Below, in pieces: positions 45,175-56,520 of a stretch of 64,000 bases of DNA (positions are counted from its first letter, which is position 1; every line of letters begins with the position of its first letter). Made by a program: the position numbers and the translations under genes. Source of the DNA: Notamacropus eugenii (lineage: Eukaryota; Chordata; Mammalia; Diprotodontia; Macropodidae); assembly GCF_028372415.1 (NCBI RefSeq), contig NC_092874.1:119671244-119735243 (forward strand). The letters run 5' to 3'. Below the pieces are notes generated by a model. It made no database searches. It was not told the DNA's origin and saw only the letters and a list, made by a program, of their open reading frames with translations.

Positions 45175-45292
45175 AACAGTGGCGAGGAGGGGGGAAGAAA
45201 AATTCAGAAACCAAGATCTTATAAAAATGCTTAATTTTTTTACATGTAATGGGGGAAAAAATAAAATACTACAATAAAAAACCAAATAAAAT
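45175..45292 (+). mobile_element. L1 3' end tail
   Basis: 'gggaagaaaaattcagaaac', 'atcttataaaaatgc', 'acatgtaatgggggaaaaaa' and 'taaaatactac' match the L1 terminus. It lies 10 bp from the U4 copy and at the 3' limit of the YWHAZ pseudogene. Confidence 0.6.
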
Positions 45293-46873
45293 GAATGAAG
45301 CAAAAATAACAAAAAAACAGGTAATCACAAATAATGGAATTTGAACCATTTCTGCCCTTCCCCAGAGTAAATTAACTGATTAAAAGCTTTGTCTTAAGGA
45401 ACACTTTTGCAACTGCAGTCATAAAGGTGTGCATGTTGAGACTGTATCATCTCCAGACACATGCAATATACGTATCAGAGATTGGTTTCTACCATAGCCA
45501 AGAGTGCTTCATCCCTTAAGAACCCACAATAACTATACCTACGGCTGGAATTATCCCTCCCTCAGCCCAACCACTGACTGACTAATATGTAGGCAGTTTT
45601 CTTGGCTTAGACATGGAAGTTGTTTTTACAATGGTCCCCTGAAATTACAATGAACCAAGTACTATGTCAAACATGTAAAATGTGTATAAAAATTCCATAC
45701 TGCTGTACTGACCATCTCAGATGAAAACAGACAACTTCACAACTGGTAACTGCCTCTACTTCCCTAATATTAAACATAAAAACTGCATACAAAATATATA
45801 AATCTAAATAGAAGTAACATAAACCTGTCATAAATCATAAACAAGAACTATTTGTGGGTCAGCATGGATAACAGCAAATGATCTGCTGTGTAAACTTTAT
45901 TTTGTCTAGATATTAATAATCAATTTATTAATTAGGTTAGCAAATAACCAATAAATTGATGGTCAGTGATCTCTGTAACAAAGGCATAGAGATCCCTGAA
46001 CGCTTAAAAACTTTTGGAAAAGGGGTCGCCTCTGACAACTGAAAATCATCCCTGATTGGTTAATAATTAATGAATGGGTAAGATGTGTAAATTTTAGAAT
46101 GAGGTGGACAAAAAAAATGAGGTAGGTAACATAGAAGTCTGGTTAATTGTCAACTCCTTCTTCTTCAGGTCCATCTCCTTGAGTTATTCAAAGTCCACAA
46201 TGTCAAGTTGTTTCTTAGGAACTGCATTATTAATGAGTACACTCTCTTGTTGTGATTCTTCACTTAATGTATTAAGTCCAGCAATGGCTTCATCAAAAAC
46301 TGGCTTTACAAGGGAACAAGTTTTCTCCGGAGAGTTCATGAACTCGTAATAAAACACTGAGAAATTCAGAGCCATCTCCAGTCTTCGAATTTGCAGTGAC
46401 ATCTCCTTTCTGCAGCTTTAAAATGCTTCTTGATATGCTTGTTGTGAATTGTCCACCCTTCCTCTCATGTCATCATCACCAGCAGCAAACTCAACCAAAT
46501 AATGGTAGGAGTCTCCTTTCATTTTCAAATAGAAGATGTTGCTTTCTGTGAAGCATTAGGAAACAAAAACTTCTCCAAAAGATACCATACATCATTGCAG
46601 ATATCTCTTAGTTCTGTCTGTTTTCTCTCTGTATTCTTGGGCCATCTGTTGTTTTTCCTCAGCATTTCCCGTCTTTTGCTCAAACTTGAAACAACCTTCC
46701 AAAATGACTTCTGGGTTTTTATGATATTTTTGTAAGTAACAGAGAGAACATCCCTATCCTCCTTGGGTAATTCAGCTCCTTACTCTGTTACAGACTTCAT
46801 GCAGGCTGCCATGTCATATCTCTTGGAGTGCTCAGCTAATTTGGCCATCTGCATCAGCTCATATTTAATCATG
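45293..46873 (-). pseudogene. YWHAZ: YWHAZ (14-3-3 zeta) processed pseudogene
   Basis: The minus strand carries an intronless, decayed copy of 14-3-3 zeta, a phosphoserine-binding adaptor. The start-codon equivalent is at 46872-46870. Readable blocks in order are MAACMKSVTE, ELRDICNDV, LLEKF, then after frame breaks [22 protein letters not shown] and a C-terminus around 46190-46150. ELRDICNDV and NSPEK.CSL favour zeta over theta. Stops occur early (a TAA just after the SVTE block) and frameshifts near 46500 and 46250. About 850 bp beyond the CDS match zeta 3' UTR, so it derives from mRNA. A foreign insert of about 195 bp breaks that UTR (45895-46090). No parental promoter or introns. Confidence 0.88.
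45893..46092. mobile_element. Unidentified ~195-bp insert in YWHAZ 3' UTR
   Basis: The UTR reads continuously on both sides, and a near-repeat (tttacaca/tgtgtaaa) occurs at both junctions, as expected of a target-site duplication. The insert is AT-rich with 'ggtcgcctctgacaactg' inside and AT-rich partly palindromic ends. I do not recognise the family. Confidence 0.45.
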
Positions 46874-46959
46874 ACAGAGTATTTTGTGCCTGCAGTGCTA
46901 GGGGTAGATGAATTGAGTTTTAGTGACCTCTGGGCATCAACAATGACTTACTATATTAG

Positions 46960-48110
46960 CTAATTTAATTAAATAGTTTGCTCTGCTATGACTTTGTCTA
47001 GAGATGAATGACTAAAAAAATCAGATCTTATAAAGGAAGGATCGTGGCCAGTAGAGGGGGTGAGAAGGAGAAGAGCTATGTAACATGACATCATGACTGG
47101 CATATATTCCTAAATAAGATCCTGAGACTTGGTAGTGAAGATGTGGATCACTGAGTAACTGATGACTACCTATCCCAGGATTTTAACCATCACATGACAC
47201 TCCCATTTTTAGAAGATTAGGTAGATAAAATGAGAAGCTGGAAGGGTTAAAGGTAGGAAATAGTGCCTGAAGCCAACGCAGATTTCAAAACAGGAATCAC
47301 AAATTAGACCAAGAGGGCAGGAAAAGACAAGTAAGGCTCAGGGTTCTAGCTGCAAGATTCATTGGTAAGCAAAACAACAAATGGTCTAAATTTCTCACAA
47401 TATTTGGTCTTAAAGGTTCGTGCACATTTTAAGTCCGATCATTGTTTACCGAACCTTCTTTCCAGTCTCACTAAAACTCTCATTAACTGGAAAGTTACTA
47501 CCACAGCCATTGCTCATACTACCTTCCAGGAATCTATGTGGTAAGTAAATTGTTCTTCCTCTTGGGGTTGGGGGGAATACTTCTAGACTTGGTGGGGTAT
47601 ATTAATGAAAGGCCTCCACCAAACTCCAGACAGTTCTTATGCTTCCTTGTGTCATGGATCCTTTTGGCAATCTGGTGGAGCCTGTGGATGCTTCAGGAAA
47701 AAAAAAGTTTTTAAAAGCAAAAATTAAAATATTAATATTATGAAGGAACCAATTTCATTGAAATATAACTACCAATTTTTCTAAAGTTAATAAATTTATC
47801 AGTTAAGAGTCCCTGTTCTAGGACATAAAGGTTATAGATTGACTCCTCATTCCCTTTCCTGACCTGTATTCTTCCCATGTCACCAAGTACTTGTGTAAGT
47901 GAGAGTTCAGAGTTTTCTTTAGTAATAATTCTCCCTGTCCTTCTGCCAGAGCTGGACAAACGTATGTATGTTCTGCATACACGTCTGGGTCATTGTGTAC
48001 ACAGTGGAAGATTGGATAAGTGGAATACAAAGGGAAGTATATGAACAGGGAAGTTTTAGCTACTGAGCTACCAGGCTTGCTATTAAAATAATTGGGAAGA
48101 TTTCTACCAC
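46960..48110. other. No feature recognised
   Basis: Unique-looking sequence. A minus-strand frame of 98 codons (47818-48114) has no recognisable motif. Confidence 0.4.
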
Positions 48111-48114
48111 TCAA

Positions 48115-48560
48115 TCAACTGCTTTTTGATACCTCATACCCGGACTATTGGTCTGCTGGTTGGTTTCCCTGATGCAAGTCTCTTCTCATCCCATTACTCA
48201 ATAAACTCCAGTGGCTCCCTATTACCTCCGGGATGAAACAGAAAATCCTCTCTTTGACACTCAAAACCCTTCAGAACTCTTCCAGCTTTCTTATGCCCCA
48301 CCACTCTTTGATCTAGTGACAGTTTGCTGTTCCTCCAACAAGACAACTCTCTCTCCCAATTTCAGACATTTTCATTGGATGTTATAGGTCTTCTTCAAAA
48401 ATAAAGGACATACAACAATTTGCTCCATTCCTGGAATGCTCTTCCTCCTTAAGGGAGATACCAATGAACCAGGATCATCCCATGATACTAAGCTCAAGCC
48501 CAAGTCTTCTCTCTATGCATGCTCCTTCAAACTACCCAAGTAGTGATAACATTCTCAAGA
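48115..48560 (+). mobile_element. L2 3' region, plus strand
   Basis: 'ctccagtggctccctattac', 'ctcaaaacccttcagaactc', 'gctgttcctccaacaagaca', 'tcctggaatgctcttcctcc' and 'ctccttcaaactacccaag' give L2 in sense order. Confidence 0.75.
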
Positions 48561-48734
48561 GTTACAGATAATGTCTTCCTACATAAAAAGTAAACTCTTT
48601 GACCTTATTAAATTATTAATCCCTTATAATTGGTTTTAAATGTTTACCTTCTTATGTTTCTTATGAATCTTTTAGGTCAAACTTTCTGTTCAGTTCTGGT
48701 CTTTTCATCACAAATACCTAAAAGTCCTTTAATT

Positions 48735-49447
48735 AATTAAACATACAGGCTTTTTTTCAAGGCAGGATTACGCTCAGCTTTACTGGGTAAGTTATTCCTG
48801 GTTGCAAACCCAGATCCTTTCCTCGTTGAATCTGTGACCTTTTAATGTAGAAGCTGCTAAATCTTATTCACAGTATTTAAATTGGGTTTTTTAAGTTGCT
48901 TATAGTACTTTCTTCTTGATCTGACTTGGCTATAATGTTTTTGTGAATTTTCATCTTGGGATCTCTTTCAGGTGGTGATTTGGTAGACTTTTTCAATTTC
49001 TACTTTACTCTCTTATTCTACAACCTCAGGGCATTTTTCCTTAATAATTTCTTGAGGCATGGTGTCTAGACTATTTTTTTATCATAACTTTCAGGTATAA
49101 TTCTTATACTGTCTCTCCTTGATCTGTTCTCCAGATCAGTTGTTTTTCTAAAGAACTGTTTTGCATTCTCTTTTATTTGTTTATTCTTTTTATTTTATTT
49201 TATTATTTCTTGGTGTCTTATGATGTTATTAGTTTCCCCTTGCCCAATTCTAATTTTTAAGGAGTTATTTTATCCCACAAATTTTTGGACCTCTTTTTCC
49301 AGTTGGTTGACTTTCTTTTCACAATTTTCTTGGATTACTCTTATTTTTTTTCCTAATTTTTCCTCAACCTTTCTTATTTAATTTTTAAAGTCATTTTTAA
49401 ACTCTTCCAAGAACTCTTTTGGGGCTTGTGACCATTTGACATTTTTC
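48735..49447 (-). mobile_element. Old L1 ORF1, downstream half (split by HAL1)
   Basis: On the minus strand this is a decayed ORF1: coiled coil, then 'aaaaacaactgatctggaga' (49120-49145 complement), RRM and C-terminal remnants, ending with the 'ggaataacttacccagtaaa' block near 48780. The upstream half lies at 51367-52245. No ORF2 was seen beyond 48735. Confidence 0.7.
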
Positions 49448-50242
49448 GTATTTAAATTTATTTAAGTTTTCAACATTCATTTCCACAAAATTTGGGGTTC
49501 CAAATTTTCCCACCATTTCTCCCCTCCCCCTACCCCAAAACGCTGAGCATTCTAATTACCCCGATCACCAATTTGTCCTCTCTTCTAACATCCCTCCCTT
49601 CCCTTATCCCCATCTTCTCTTTTGTCCTGTAAGACAAGACAAATTTCTATACCCCATTATCTGTATTTCTTATTTGCTAGTTGCAAGAACAAAACTCAAC
49701 AGTTGTTCCTAAAACTTTGAGTTCCAGCTTCTCTTCATCCCTCTCTCCCCACCCATTCCCTTTGGGAAACAAGCAATTCAATATAGGCCATATCTGTGTA
49801 GTTTTGCAAATGACTCGTTATAGTCGTGTTGTGTAAGACTAACTATATTTCCTTCCATCCTATCCTGCCCCCTGTTTCTTCTATTCTCTCTTTTGATCCT
49901 ATCCCTCCCCAAGATTGCTCCCTCCTCCCCATGCCCTCCCTTCCATCATCCCCCCCACCCTGCTTATCCCCTTCTCCTCCACTTTCCTGTATTGTAAGAT
50001 AGGTTTTCATACCAAAATGAGTGTGCATTGTATTCCTTCCTTGAGTTAAATGTGATGAGAGTAAGCTTCATGTTTTTTTCTCTCACCTCCCTCCTTTTTC
50101 CCTCCACTGAAAAGTCTTCTACTTGCCTCTTTTATGAGAGATAATTTGCCCCATTCAATTTCTCCCTTTCTCCTCCCAATATATTTCTCTCTCTGCTTAA
50201 TTTCATTAAGATATGATCCCATCCTATTCAATTCATCCCATG

Positions 50243-50299
<57 letters not shown>

Positions 50300-51377
50300 C
50301 CCACCAACTACCCAGATACTGAAAAAAGTTTCAAGAGTTACAAATATTGTCTTTCCATGTAGGAATGTAAACAGTTCAAATTTAGTAAGTCCCTTATGAC
50401 TTCTCTTTACTGTTTACCTTTTCATGCTTCTCTTCATTCTTGTGTTTGAAAGTCAAATTTTCTTTTCAGCTCTGGTCTTTTCATCAAGAATGCTTGAAAG
50501 TCCTGCAGTCCTCCAGTCTTAGGACAGGAGAAGATATCAGCTCACCAAGAAAGTAACCTTTTATAGTCTTATTTTTTTTCCCCTTTTTTGGGCATTTTCC
50601 CAACCAGTTACTTGACTTTTGGGTCCTTTGTCAAGAGTAGAGTATACTCTGAGAATCTGTAAGATCTCAGTTCCTCCAATGCGGCATGATCAAACGTGTA
50701 CTGCTTTGGATGCAGAGAGGGATTTTTGTGCCCAGAATCTTAGCAGAGGTTCCTCTCCACAGCCACCTGGCCTCCAGTTCCCAAATCAGCACTGAGGGCT
50801 GATTTTCAGATAAGCTGGATGGGCAGGGCCACCATTCAGTGTGAGACAAAGACCAGCTCCCCCAGGGCCTCCACACAAATAGGAGGCAAGAATCACCTCT
50901 TCAATGCCCCCAGGGGTTTTTACGATCCAAAAATGTATGTGGCTGCTGAGCGTAGCCTCTGAGGTGGCTGCCTGCTGCCAGAGCGGTGGGAAGGCCCTTT
51001 CCCTTCCTGGCCAGCTGGAGAAACCTCGTCACTGACCTTTGGTGCCTGTGGGTTGAGGGATCTTTGAACCTGCTGCTGCTGGGACTGGGGATTCCACGAC
51101 TGGAGATTCCTCCTCCAAGGGCTGTTCGCAAGCCCCATGCAGCCAAGGCTGGGCTGGGCTCCATGATCGGCTCCATGTCCAGTGCAACCCACATTCCTGT
51201 GGGCCTTTCAGGTCACCCCGGGCTGGTAATCTCCTCCACTCTGTTGTTCTCCACTTCTGCTGCTCCAAAATTTGTTGAGAGTCCCTCTCTACAGGTATTT
51301 TATGGGCTGTGTGGGGAGACCCTGTGTATGTGTGTCTTTCTACTCCACCATCTTGGCTCCGCCCCCTGACATTTTTC
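49437..51377 (-). mobile_element. HAL1-like element, copy 4, nested in old L1
   Basis: The element (49448-51366) reads on the minus strand from 'gggggcggagccaagatggt' at 51366. It has a 5' UTR of about 770 bp, a stump of ORF1, a CA tract (plus-strand GT at 50249-50297), and the 3' UTR ending in a T-rich (antisense A-rich) terminus at 49448. An 11-bp repeat, tgacatttttc, flanks it at 49437-49447 and 51367-51377. It was inserted in the ORF1 of an older L1 of the same orientation. Confidence 0.88.
50420..50596 (-). pseudogene. HAL1-like ORF1, internally deleted (copy 4)
   Basis: The ATG equivalent at 50596-50594 is followed by the usual Lys-rich start and a YFLGE-type block. Near 50505-50530 the sequence jumps straight to the 3' end of ORF1 ('gactttcaagcattcttgat' in sense). 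About 0.9 kb encoding the coiled coil, RRM and most of the C-terminal domain is missing. It cannot make a functional protein. Confidence 0.85.
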
Positions 51378-52245
51378 TTTAAAATAAAAGTATCTTAACT
51401 TCACTATCTTCTTCTGAGTTTGAACCCAGATCTTCTCTATTACCAAAGTAGCTATCCATGACTAGGTTCTTTCTCTTTTGCTTATTAATTTTTTTTAGCA
51501 TTTTATTTCTTAGCTGTTAATTTTGTGGTAGAGTCAAGTTCTAGTACTGAGGTGTGGAGAATAATGCCTTAGGTTTCAGGTTTTTCATGCTCTTGCTTTC
51601 TGAGCTCTATACAGAGGCCTGACCTCAGATACTCCACTCTGCCCCTGAGTCTCTACCAGGGCTCCCAGCAATACTATCACAGCAAACAGCTCTTGTTCTC
51701 TTCTTGTTCCTCCTATAGCTGCAAGCTTCAGTTCAATCCTTTGTCCTAGAGTCAAAACCAGGGATTCTGTTCTCCTGAGAGTGCCCACAGCCAGCAGCAC
51801 CCTGCCCTCTGTGACTATGCTTACTGTTGGGTGCTTACTCCTCCTCACCCACAGTCACCGTTCAGGACCATGGTCCAGTCAATGCACCTGGGTCCCCTGA
51901 CCAGTGCCTGCAGAGGGCCCTGGAATCTTCCCCTGGTTAGCTGTCCAACCCCCACACTGTGAGGCAAAAGTGTCTGAAGCTAAAGTTGCCACCCGCATAG
52001 CTGTCCCTAGAGTTTGTTGTTTGTTAATTCAGTGGTGTCTGCCTGGAGATATATACATTTCAAACAGGTCAGGCCATCACCCAGGGAGGTCATTTCTTTC
52101 CTAATATGTTCCCAAGTTGTTTTAGGTGGACAATGCTTAACTCTGCCACTCAAAGTTCACTTTGAGGCATTATTTTAAATTGTTTGTAAGGGGATTTGGG
52201 AGAGCTGGATAATTCCCTGCCTTATTCTGTCATCTTCCCACAATC
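51378..52245 (-). mobile_element. Old L1 5' UTR and ORF1 start
   Basis: Minus-strand reading begins near 52245 with the complement of 'ctgtcatcttcccacaatcc', runs through about 750 bp of GC-richer 5' UTR and reaches the acidic ORF1 N-terminal region ('ggttcaaactcagaagaag' near 51420). ORF1 continues across the HAL1 insertion at 49447. Confidence 0.65.
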
Positions 52246-52319
52246 CCCTCCTGACCACCACCACTATCTAAATGTGTAAATGTGTACTGACCTCATACAT
52301 CATTAGGAAAAATTTTAAT

Positions 52320-52800
52320 TGGCCCTGAGTATTTCCTTCCCATCCTATTTTCTCCATACTTTCTCACTGATCTCATCAACTTTAATGACTTCTCCTCCTC
52401 TTCTGTTTCCTCTTTCTCTTCTTCTCCTTCTCTTTCTTCTCCTTCTTCTTTCTCTTCTTCTCCTTCTCCTCTTCTTCTTTATCCTCTTTCCCTTCTCCTC
52501 TTCCTTCTGCTCCTCTTCCTCCTTCTTTTTGACCTCCTCCTCACCCTATTTCTTCTCCTTTTCCTCCTCCTCCTCTTCTTACCCTTCTTCTTTTTCTCCT
52601 CCTCTTCTTGTTCCTCTTTCTCTTCCTCCTTATTTTTGTCCTTCTCCTCCTTACCCTCTTTCTCCTCCTTCTTCTTCTCCTCTTCCTCACTGATAGCTCC
52701 CAGATCTACATATCAAGCCTTAGTCTTTCTCCTGAGCTCTAGTTCAACATCCCCAATTGTCCACTGAATATTTCAAACTGCATCTCAAAGTCAATACCAC
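52320..52800 (+). mobile_element. L2 RT fragment with expanded pyrimidine tract
   Basis: Sense L2 RT sequence brackets the tract: 'ctgatctcatcaactttaat' before it and 'gatagctcccagatctacat' then 'tctcctgagctctagttcaa' after. In L2 these flank the short segment that encodes the YADD box, so the box region was replaced or expanded by pyrimidine repeats. The frame has no catalytic motif left. Confidence 0.6.
52390..52690. repeat. Polypyrimidine (TTC/TCC)n tract, ~300 bp
   Basis: The plus strand is almost only C and T for about 300 bp in irregular CTT/CTC/CCT motifs. A 124-codon Ser/Leu/Phe-rich frame across it is an artefact. Confidence 0.95.
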
Positions 52801-52879
52801 TCTCCCTTGTTCTGAGGTTAGCTCTTTGGTCTATGGTGCCACCATCTTTCCAGATAGTTCTAATTGAAAGGAAATATTT

Positions 52880-53190
52880 TCCTAATGGGAAGACTTCTCC
52901 CAGCAGAATGGGCAGATGAGAACAATTTGTTCCAATGGCCATGAAGGTGGCTGAAGTAGAAGCTGTGGAGCACTTAGAGCTTGGTCAGACATGGAAGATG
53001 CCAAGGGCAACCACTGCATCTCAGACCATTTCCAGTCATCTTGACTTTTGTCCTGCCACTGGATTTTGATGACTCCAGAAAAGAGAGTGAGACTGATGAC
53101 TTTGCACAACTCTGCCTCACTTAAATGTCCAATTCATACTCAAGTCATTGGTTTTCTTCAAAAATGAAGGACAAACAACAACAAGAAAGA
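52880..53190 (+). mobile_element. ACAACA-tailed SINE, full length
   Basis: 'gaacaatttgttccaatggc', 'ggagcacttagagcttggtc', 'ccagtcatcttgacttttgt', 'cctgccactggattttgatg', 'aactctgcctcacttaaatg' and a 'ggacaaacaacaacaag' tail. The tail type is like that of RTE LINEs, which suggests (inference) RTE-driven mobility. Confidence 0.85.
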
Positions 53191-53194
53191 GAAC

Positions 53195-54510
53195 TAAGGA
53201 TTTTAGAACTAAAAAAATGAGATCTCAAAGCATTCCAGAGCTATGCAAAAACATGGAGATGGCAGGTGTAATGTTGTGTATAGAGAAGAGCAAGTTGGAC
53301 AACGACCAGAACATAGACTGTGTGAGGAATAATAAAATCAGTCTGGAAAAATATCCTGTACTGGAGCCAGATTATACAAGATTTTAAAGGCCAAACTGAA
53401 AAGTCTGTAAAGTTTCTTGGGCAGAGGGATGACTTGGTCAAGTATATCAATTTGACTGTTGTATTCAGGATGAATTACAAAGAGAAGAGACTGGAGACAG
53501 GGAGATCTATGAGGAGGCTATCGCAGTATTAGGTGACAAGGTCCTCATCAGGGTTTTGACTGAATGAAAGGGAAGAAGGGAATAGATATGAGAGCTACTA
53601 TAGAGATAAAATCAATAAAACTTGGAAGCTGATTGAAGAAAAAGATGCGAAGGGTGGCATTAGGGTTGAGAATGACTCTGAAGCTATAAACTTATATGCC
53701 TGAAAGTTTGCCTGTTCCCTCCAAAAAAAGGGAAGTTAGAAACAGGTGTGGTTTTAGGAGGAAATATAATGAGCTCCAACTTGGACATGTTGGGTTTAAG
53801 CTGTGTTTTGGACTTGAAGGTGTCTTTTGTGAAATTGGAAATGCAAGATTTGTGTTCAGGAAAGAAATGAGGACTGATTATGTAGATTTGGGAGTCATCC
53901 GTATAGAGATGATCTTCGAACATGTAAAAGCTGATGAGCTCAGTAAGAGAGAAGGTGTAGAGTGAGAAGATCCAGCTTCAGACCTGCGGATATAGCTACA
54001 TGGGACATGAATGAAGATCCAACAAAGGAGGCTGAGGAATAATTGAACAACAGGAGGAGAACCAAGAGAAGAGTGTCATGAAGACCCAGGTAGGAGAGAA
54101 TATGAAAGACAAGCAGAAAGTCAACAGTATCAAAAACTACAGAGAGCACTTTTTTAAAAAGCTGGCAGATTTAGCAATTAAGAAATTGGAGAGAACAGTT
54201 TTGGTCCAATGATGAGATTGGAAACCAAACTGTAAAGGAGCAAGAAGGTAAGGAAGTGAAGACAATGAGTGTATATTCCTTTTTGCTAAGAGTTTGGCTG
54301 TGAAAAAGATGAGAGATAGAGCATGATAGAATAAAGTGATGTGGAGTTATCAGGGTATATTTGTAGATAATAGGGAAGAAGTCAATGGATAAGAGTTTAA
54401 AAATTAGAGAAAGGAAGGTCGAAAGAAGTATCTGACAGGAAAAACCCACTTGGGATAAGATCTGTCTTTATGATACTGAGTTTTTGAAAGTATAGTAATA
54501 TCATCACAAA
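53195..54510 (-). mobile_element. L2 reverse transcriptase region
   Basis: Minus-strand 53684-53923 reads DHLYTDDSQIYIISP, the L2 palm box with YTDD in place of YADD, then KPNMSKLELIIFPPKT. Upstream in the element (54171-54449) lie earlier RT remnants, and towards 53200 the sequence after the RT. The frame has many stops. It probably joins 54520-55075 as one element. Confidence 0.8.
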
Positions 54511-54519
54511 GGCTCTGAT

Positions 54520-55075
54520 AAATCAGTCAGTGACTTAAATGTTTACTCTGTGCCACACATTGTATTAAGAAATGAGGAACAGAGAAAGGTAAGAGAGAAT
54601 TCCTGCCCTCAAGGAGTTCACCACGTAATGGGGGAGACAACATGCAAACAATCATAAGAAACAAGCTATATGCAGGATAAACTGGAATAAAGGCATCCTG
54701 TAGAAGGTGGAATTTTAGGTGGGACTTGAAGAAAGCAAAGAAAAGCAGGAGGTAAAGATGAGGAGGGACAACTTTTCATGCATGAGAAACAACTAGTGAA
54801 AATGCCCAGGGCAGAAAGATGGAATGTCTTGTTCAAGGAATAACACGATGACCAGTGTCACTGAATAAAAAAAGTCCATGAGAGCAAGAGGAAAGAGCAT
54901 AAGGTGTAGGAGGACTGGAAAGGTAGGGGGTGGGGTGCTAGGTTATGAAGGGCTTTGAGCACAAACAGAGGGTCTTATATTTGATCTTAGAGGTGACAAG
55001 GAGCCACAGGAGCTTGTTAAATTGGTGGTGATGTTGTCAGACTAGCACTTTAGGAAATTCCTTAATTCCCTGAAA
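54520..55075 (-). mobile_element. L2 3' region, minus strand
   Basis: 'cctgccctcaaggagttcac', 'gaaaatgcccagggcagaaa' and 'atgaagggctttgagcacaa' are antisense L2 3' landmarks. It is the same orientation as the preceding RT piece but in an order suggesting a second L2 copy. Confidence 0.65.
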
Positions 55076-55084
55076 GCATTTTCA

Positions 55085-55295
55085 GCATCAGTGGCCCATA
55101 TGAACTACAATGGATTTGGGAGTTAGATGACCTGACTGAAATCACAATTCTTCCAGTAACTTACTGTATAATTTTGGGAAAACCATTTATCATCTCTGGG
55201 CCTCAGTTTCCTCATCTATGAAATGGGGGAGGTTGGACTTTAGGTTCACTACAGTCCCTCCTAGCTCTGATTTTCTGTGAGACTCTTTAAGTCTC
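55085..55295 (+). mobile_element. MIR
   Basis: 'ggatttgggagttagatgac', 'cctcagtttcctcatctatg' and 'cagtccctcctagctctgat' in MIR order. Confidence 0.75.
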
Positions 55296-55319
55296 TGGGT
55301 GCCAAAGAAGATTGGTTCA

Positions 55320-55560
55320 GTCAGTCATCAAGTATTTATTAAGCATCTACTATGCTCTAGGCACTGTGTCAAGCCCTGGTGATTGAAGGAAAGGCTTTTG
55401 CCTTCAGATAGCTCAAAGTCTAATGGGGAAAAAACACGTGAAAACAACCATATGCCCCCCCAAAAAAACCAGGATAAATTAGACATAATCAACAGAAGGA
55501 AGATACTAATAATACAGAGGGAAAGGAAAAAACAGAGAAGAAACGTGGGATAAAGTGATG
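55320..55560 (-). mobile_element. L2 3' end, minus strand
   Basis: 'tatttattaagcatctacta', 'ctctaggcactgtgtcaagc' and 'cagatagctcaaagtctaat' give an antisense L2/MIR terminus. Confidence 0.6.
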
Positions 55561-56395
55561 GTAATAGCCCAGATATCTCAGAAATTGATGGATATCCTAT
55601 TGACGGATATATTACTCACAATTACTCCTCACTGTACCTCTACCTGTCAGAGGTTTATTCATCCTGTACCCCAGCCTTCCCCAGTACATGGACCACAACT
55701 TATTCATCACGGGTCCCAAGAGCTATAGTTTCTCTTGCTAAAATTTACATTTCCCCAACTTCGTGAATAGTTAGCCCTGATATAGATACTTAAGGACAGT
55801 AATGTTTCAGAAGATTTTTTCCTATTCTGAAGTATTATTCTGAACACCCCCAAAGTAGAACCACAAAATAAGATTATATGTAAAACTATAAATCTCTCTT
55901 AGGTACAATTTGCCTTAAGCATATGACAAATTCAACATGTTACTTTCAAGTACCAACCAAGGGAGCATGCTATTTGGAGTACCAAGAATAAATCAGAATT
56001 TCACAAAAACACACTCAGTCTCTGATGAGTTCAAGTAACACCAAAAAACCCCCAACTATTTATTCCTGACCTTCTCCTTGAACTGACCCCCCCAATTCAA
56101 AAAAATATCTTTCCAGTTATCATTCTTATGGATCTGAAAAAAAACTATAGGCTTCAAAGACAAACGGCCTCCTGATACAGCTGCTGTGACAGATCAGGGG
56201 TAAGAGTGAAGAGGTACTATTCCTTCATTTTTAGCTTCCCAATGGGGAGTTGGAGGGAAGGATAAAGGCTTTCATATTTTTTCCCTTAAGGAACTCATGA
56301 AGTGATTCCTTCTTAGACCAGGTCAAGAAAAGAAAATCCAGTGTGAGAAAGTGGTGGTACATGTGGCTAATTTAATGTAAAATCAGAAAGGATGA
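55561..56395. other. No feature recognised
   Basis: No credible coding frame or named repeat; flank of the putative gene region. Confidence 0.4.
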
Positions 56396-56406
56396 GGTTC
56401 TCTTAC

Positions 56407-56520
56407 CTTGCTGGCACTGAAACTTAACTGTTCTGTGTTGTCAGCAAAGAAGAATGTAGCATGGTCTTTGTTTCTGGATTGGTTGCTTGGCTTGCTGTCT
56501 CCTTGTACGGTTCTATTTAT
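56407..56520 (-). promoter_or_regulatory. Candidate TATA promoter and first exon ending in a splice donor
   Basis: On the minus strand a TATAAATA box (about 56520-56513, in gcctataaatagaaccg) lies about 105 bases before CAAG|GTAAGA, a consensus splice donor (exon end 56407). With a start site about 25-30 bases after the TATA box, the first exon would be about 80 bases. An extended nuclear-receptor half-site (caaggtca) lies just upstream, near 56540. The sense exon contains ATG but only a short frame; a longer frame through it (56383-56589) ends in the intron. All of this is prediction; no transcript evidence is available. Confidence 0.3.

Noticed and set aside
46104-46402. Functional 14-3-3 gene
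   Set aside because: No introns, in-frame stops, several frameshifts and attached 3' UTR show a processed pseudogene.
52319-52693. 124-codon Ser/Leu/Phe-rich frame
   Set aside because: It is the translation of a polypyrimidine tract inside an L2 fragment.
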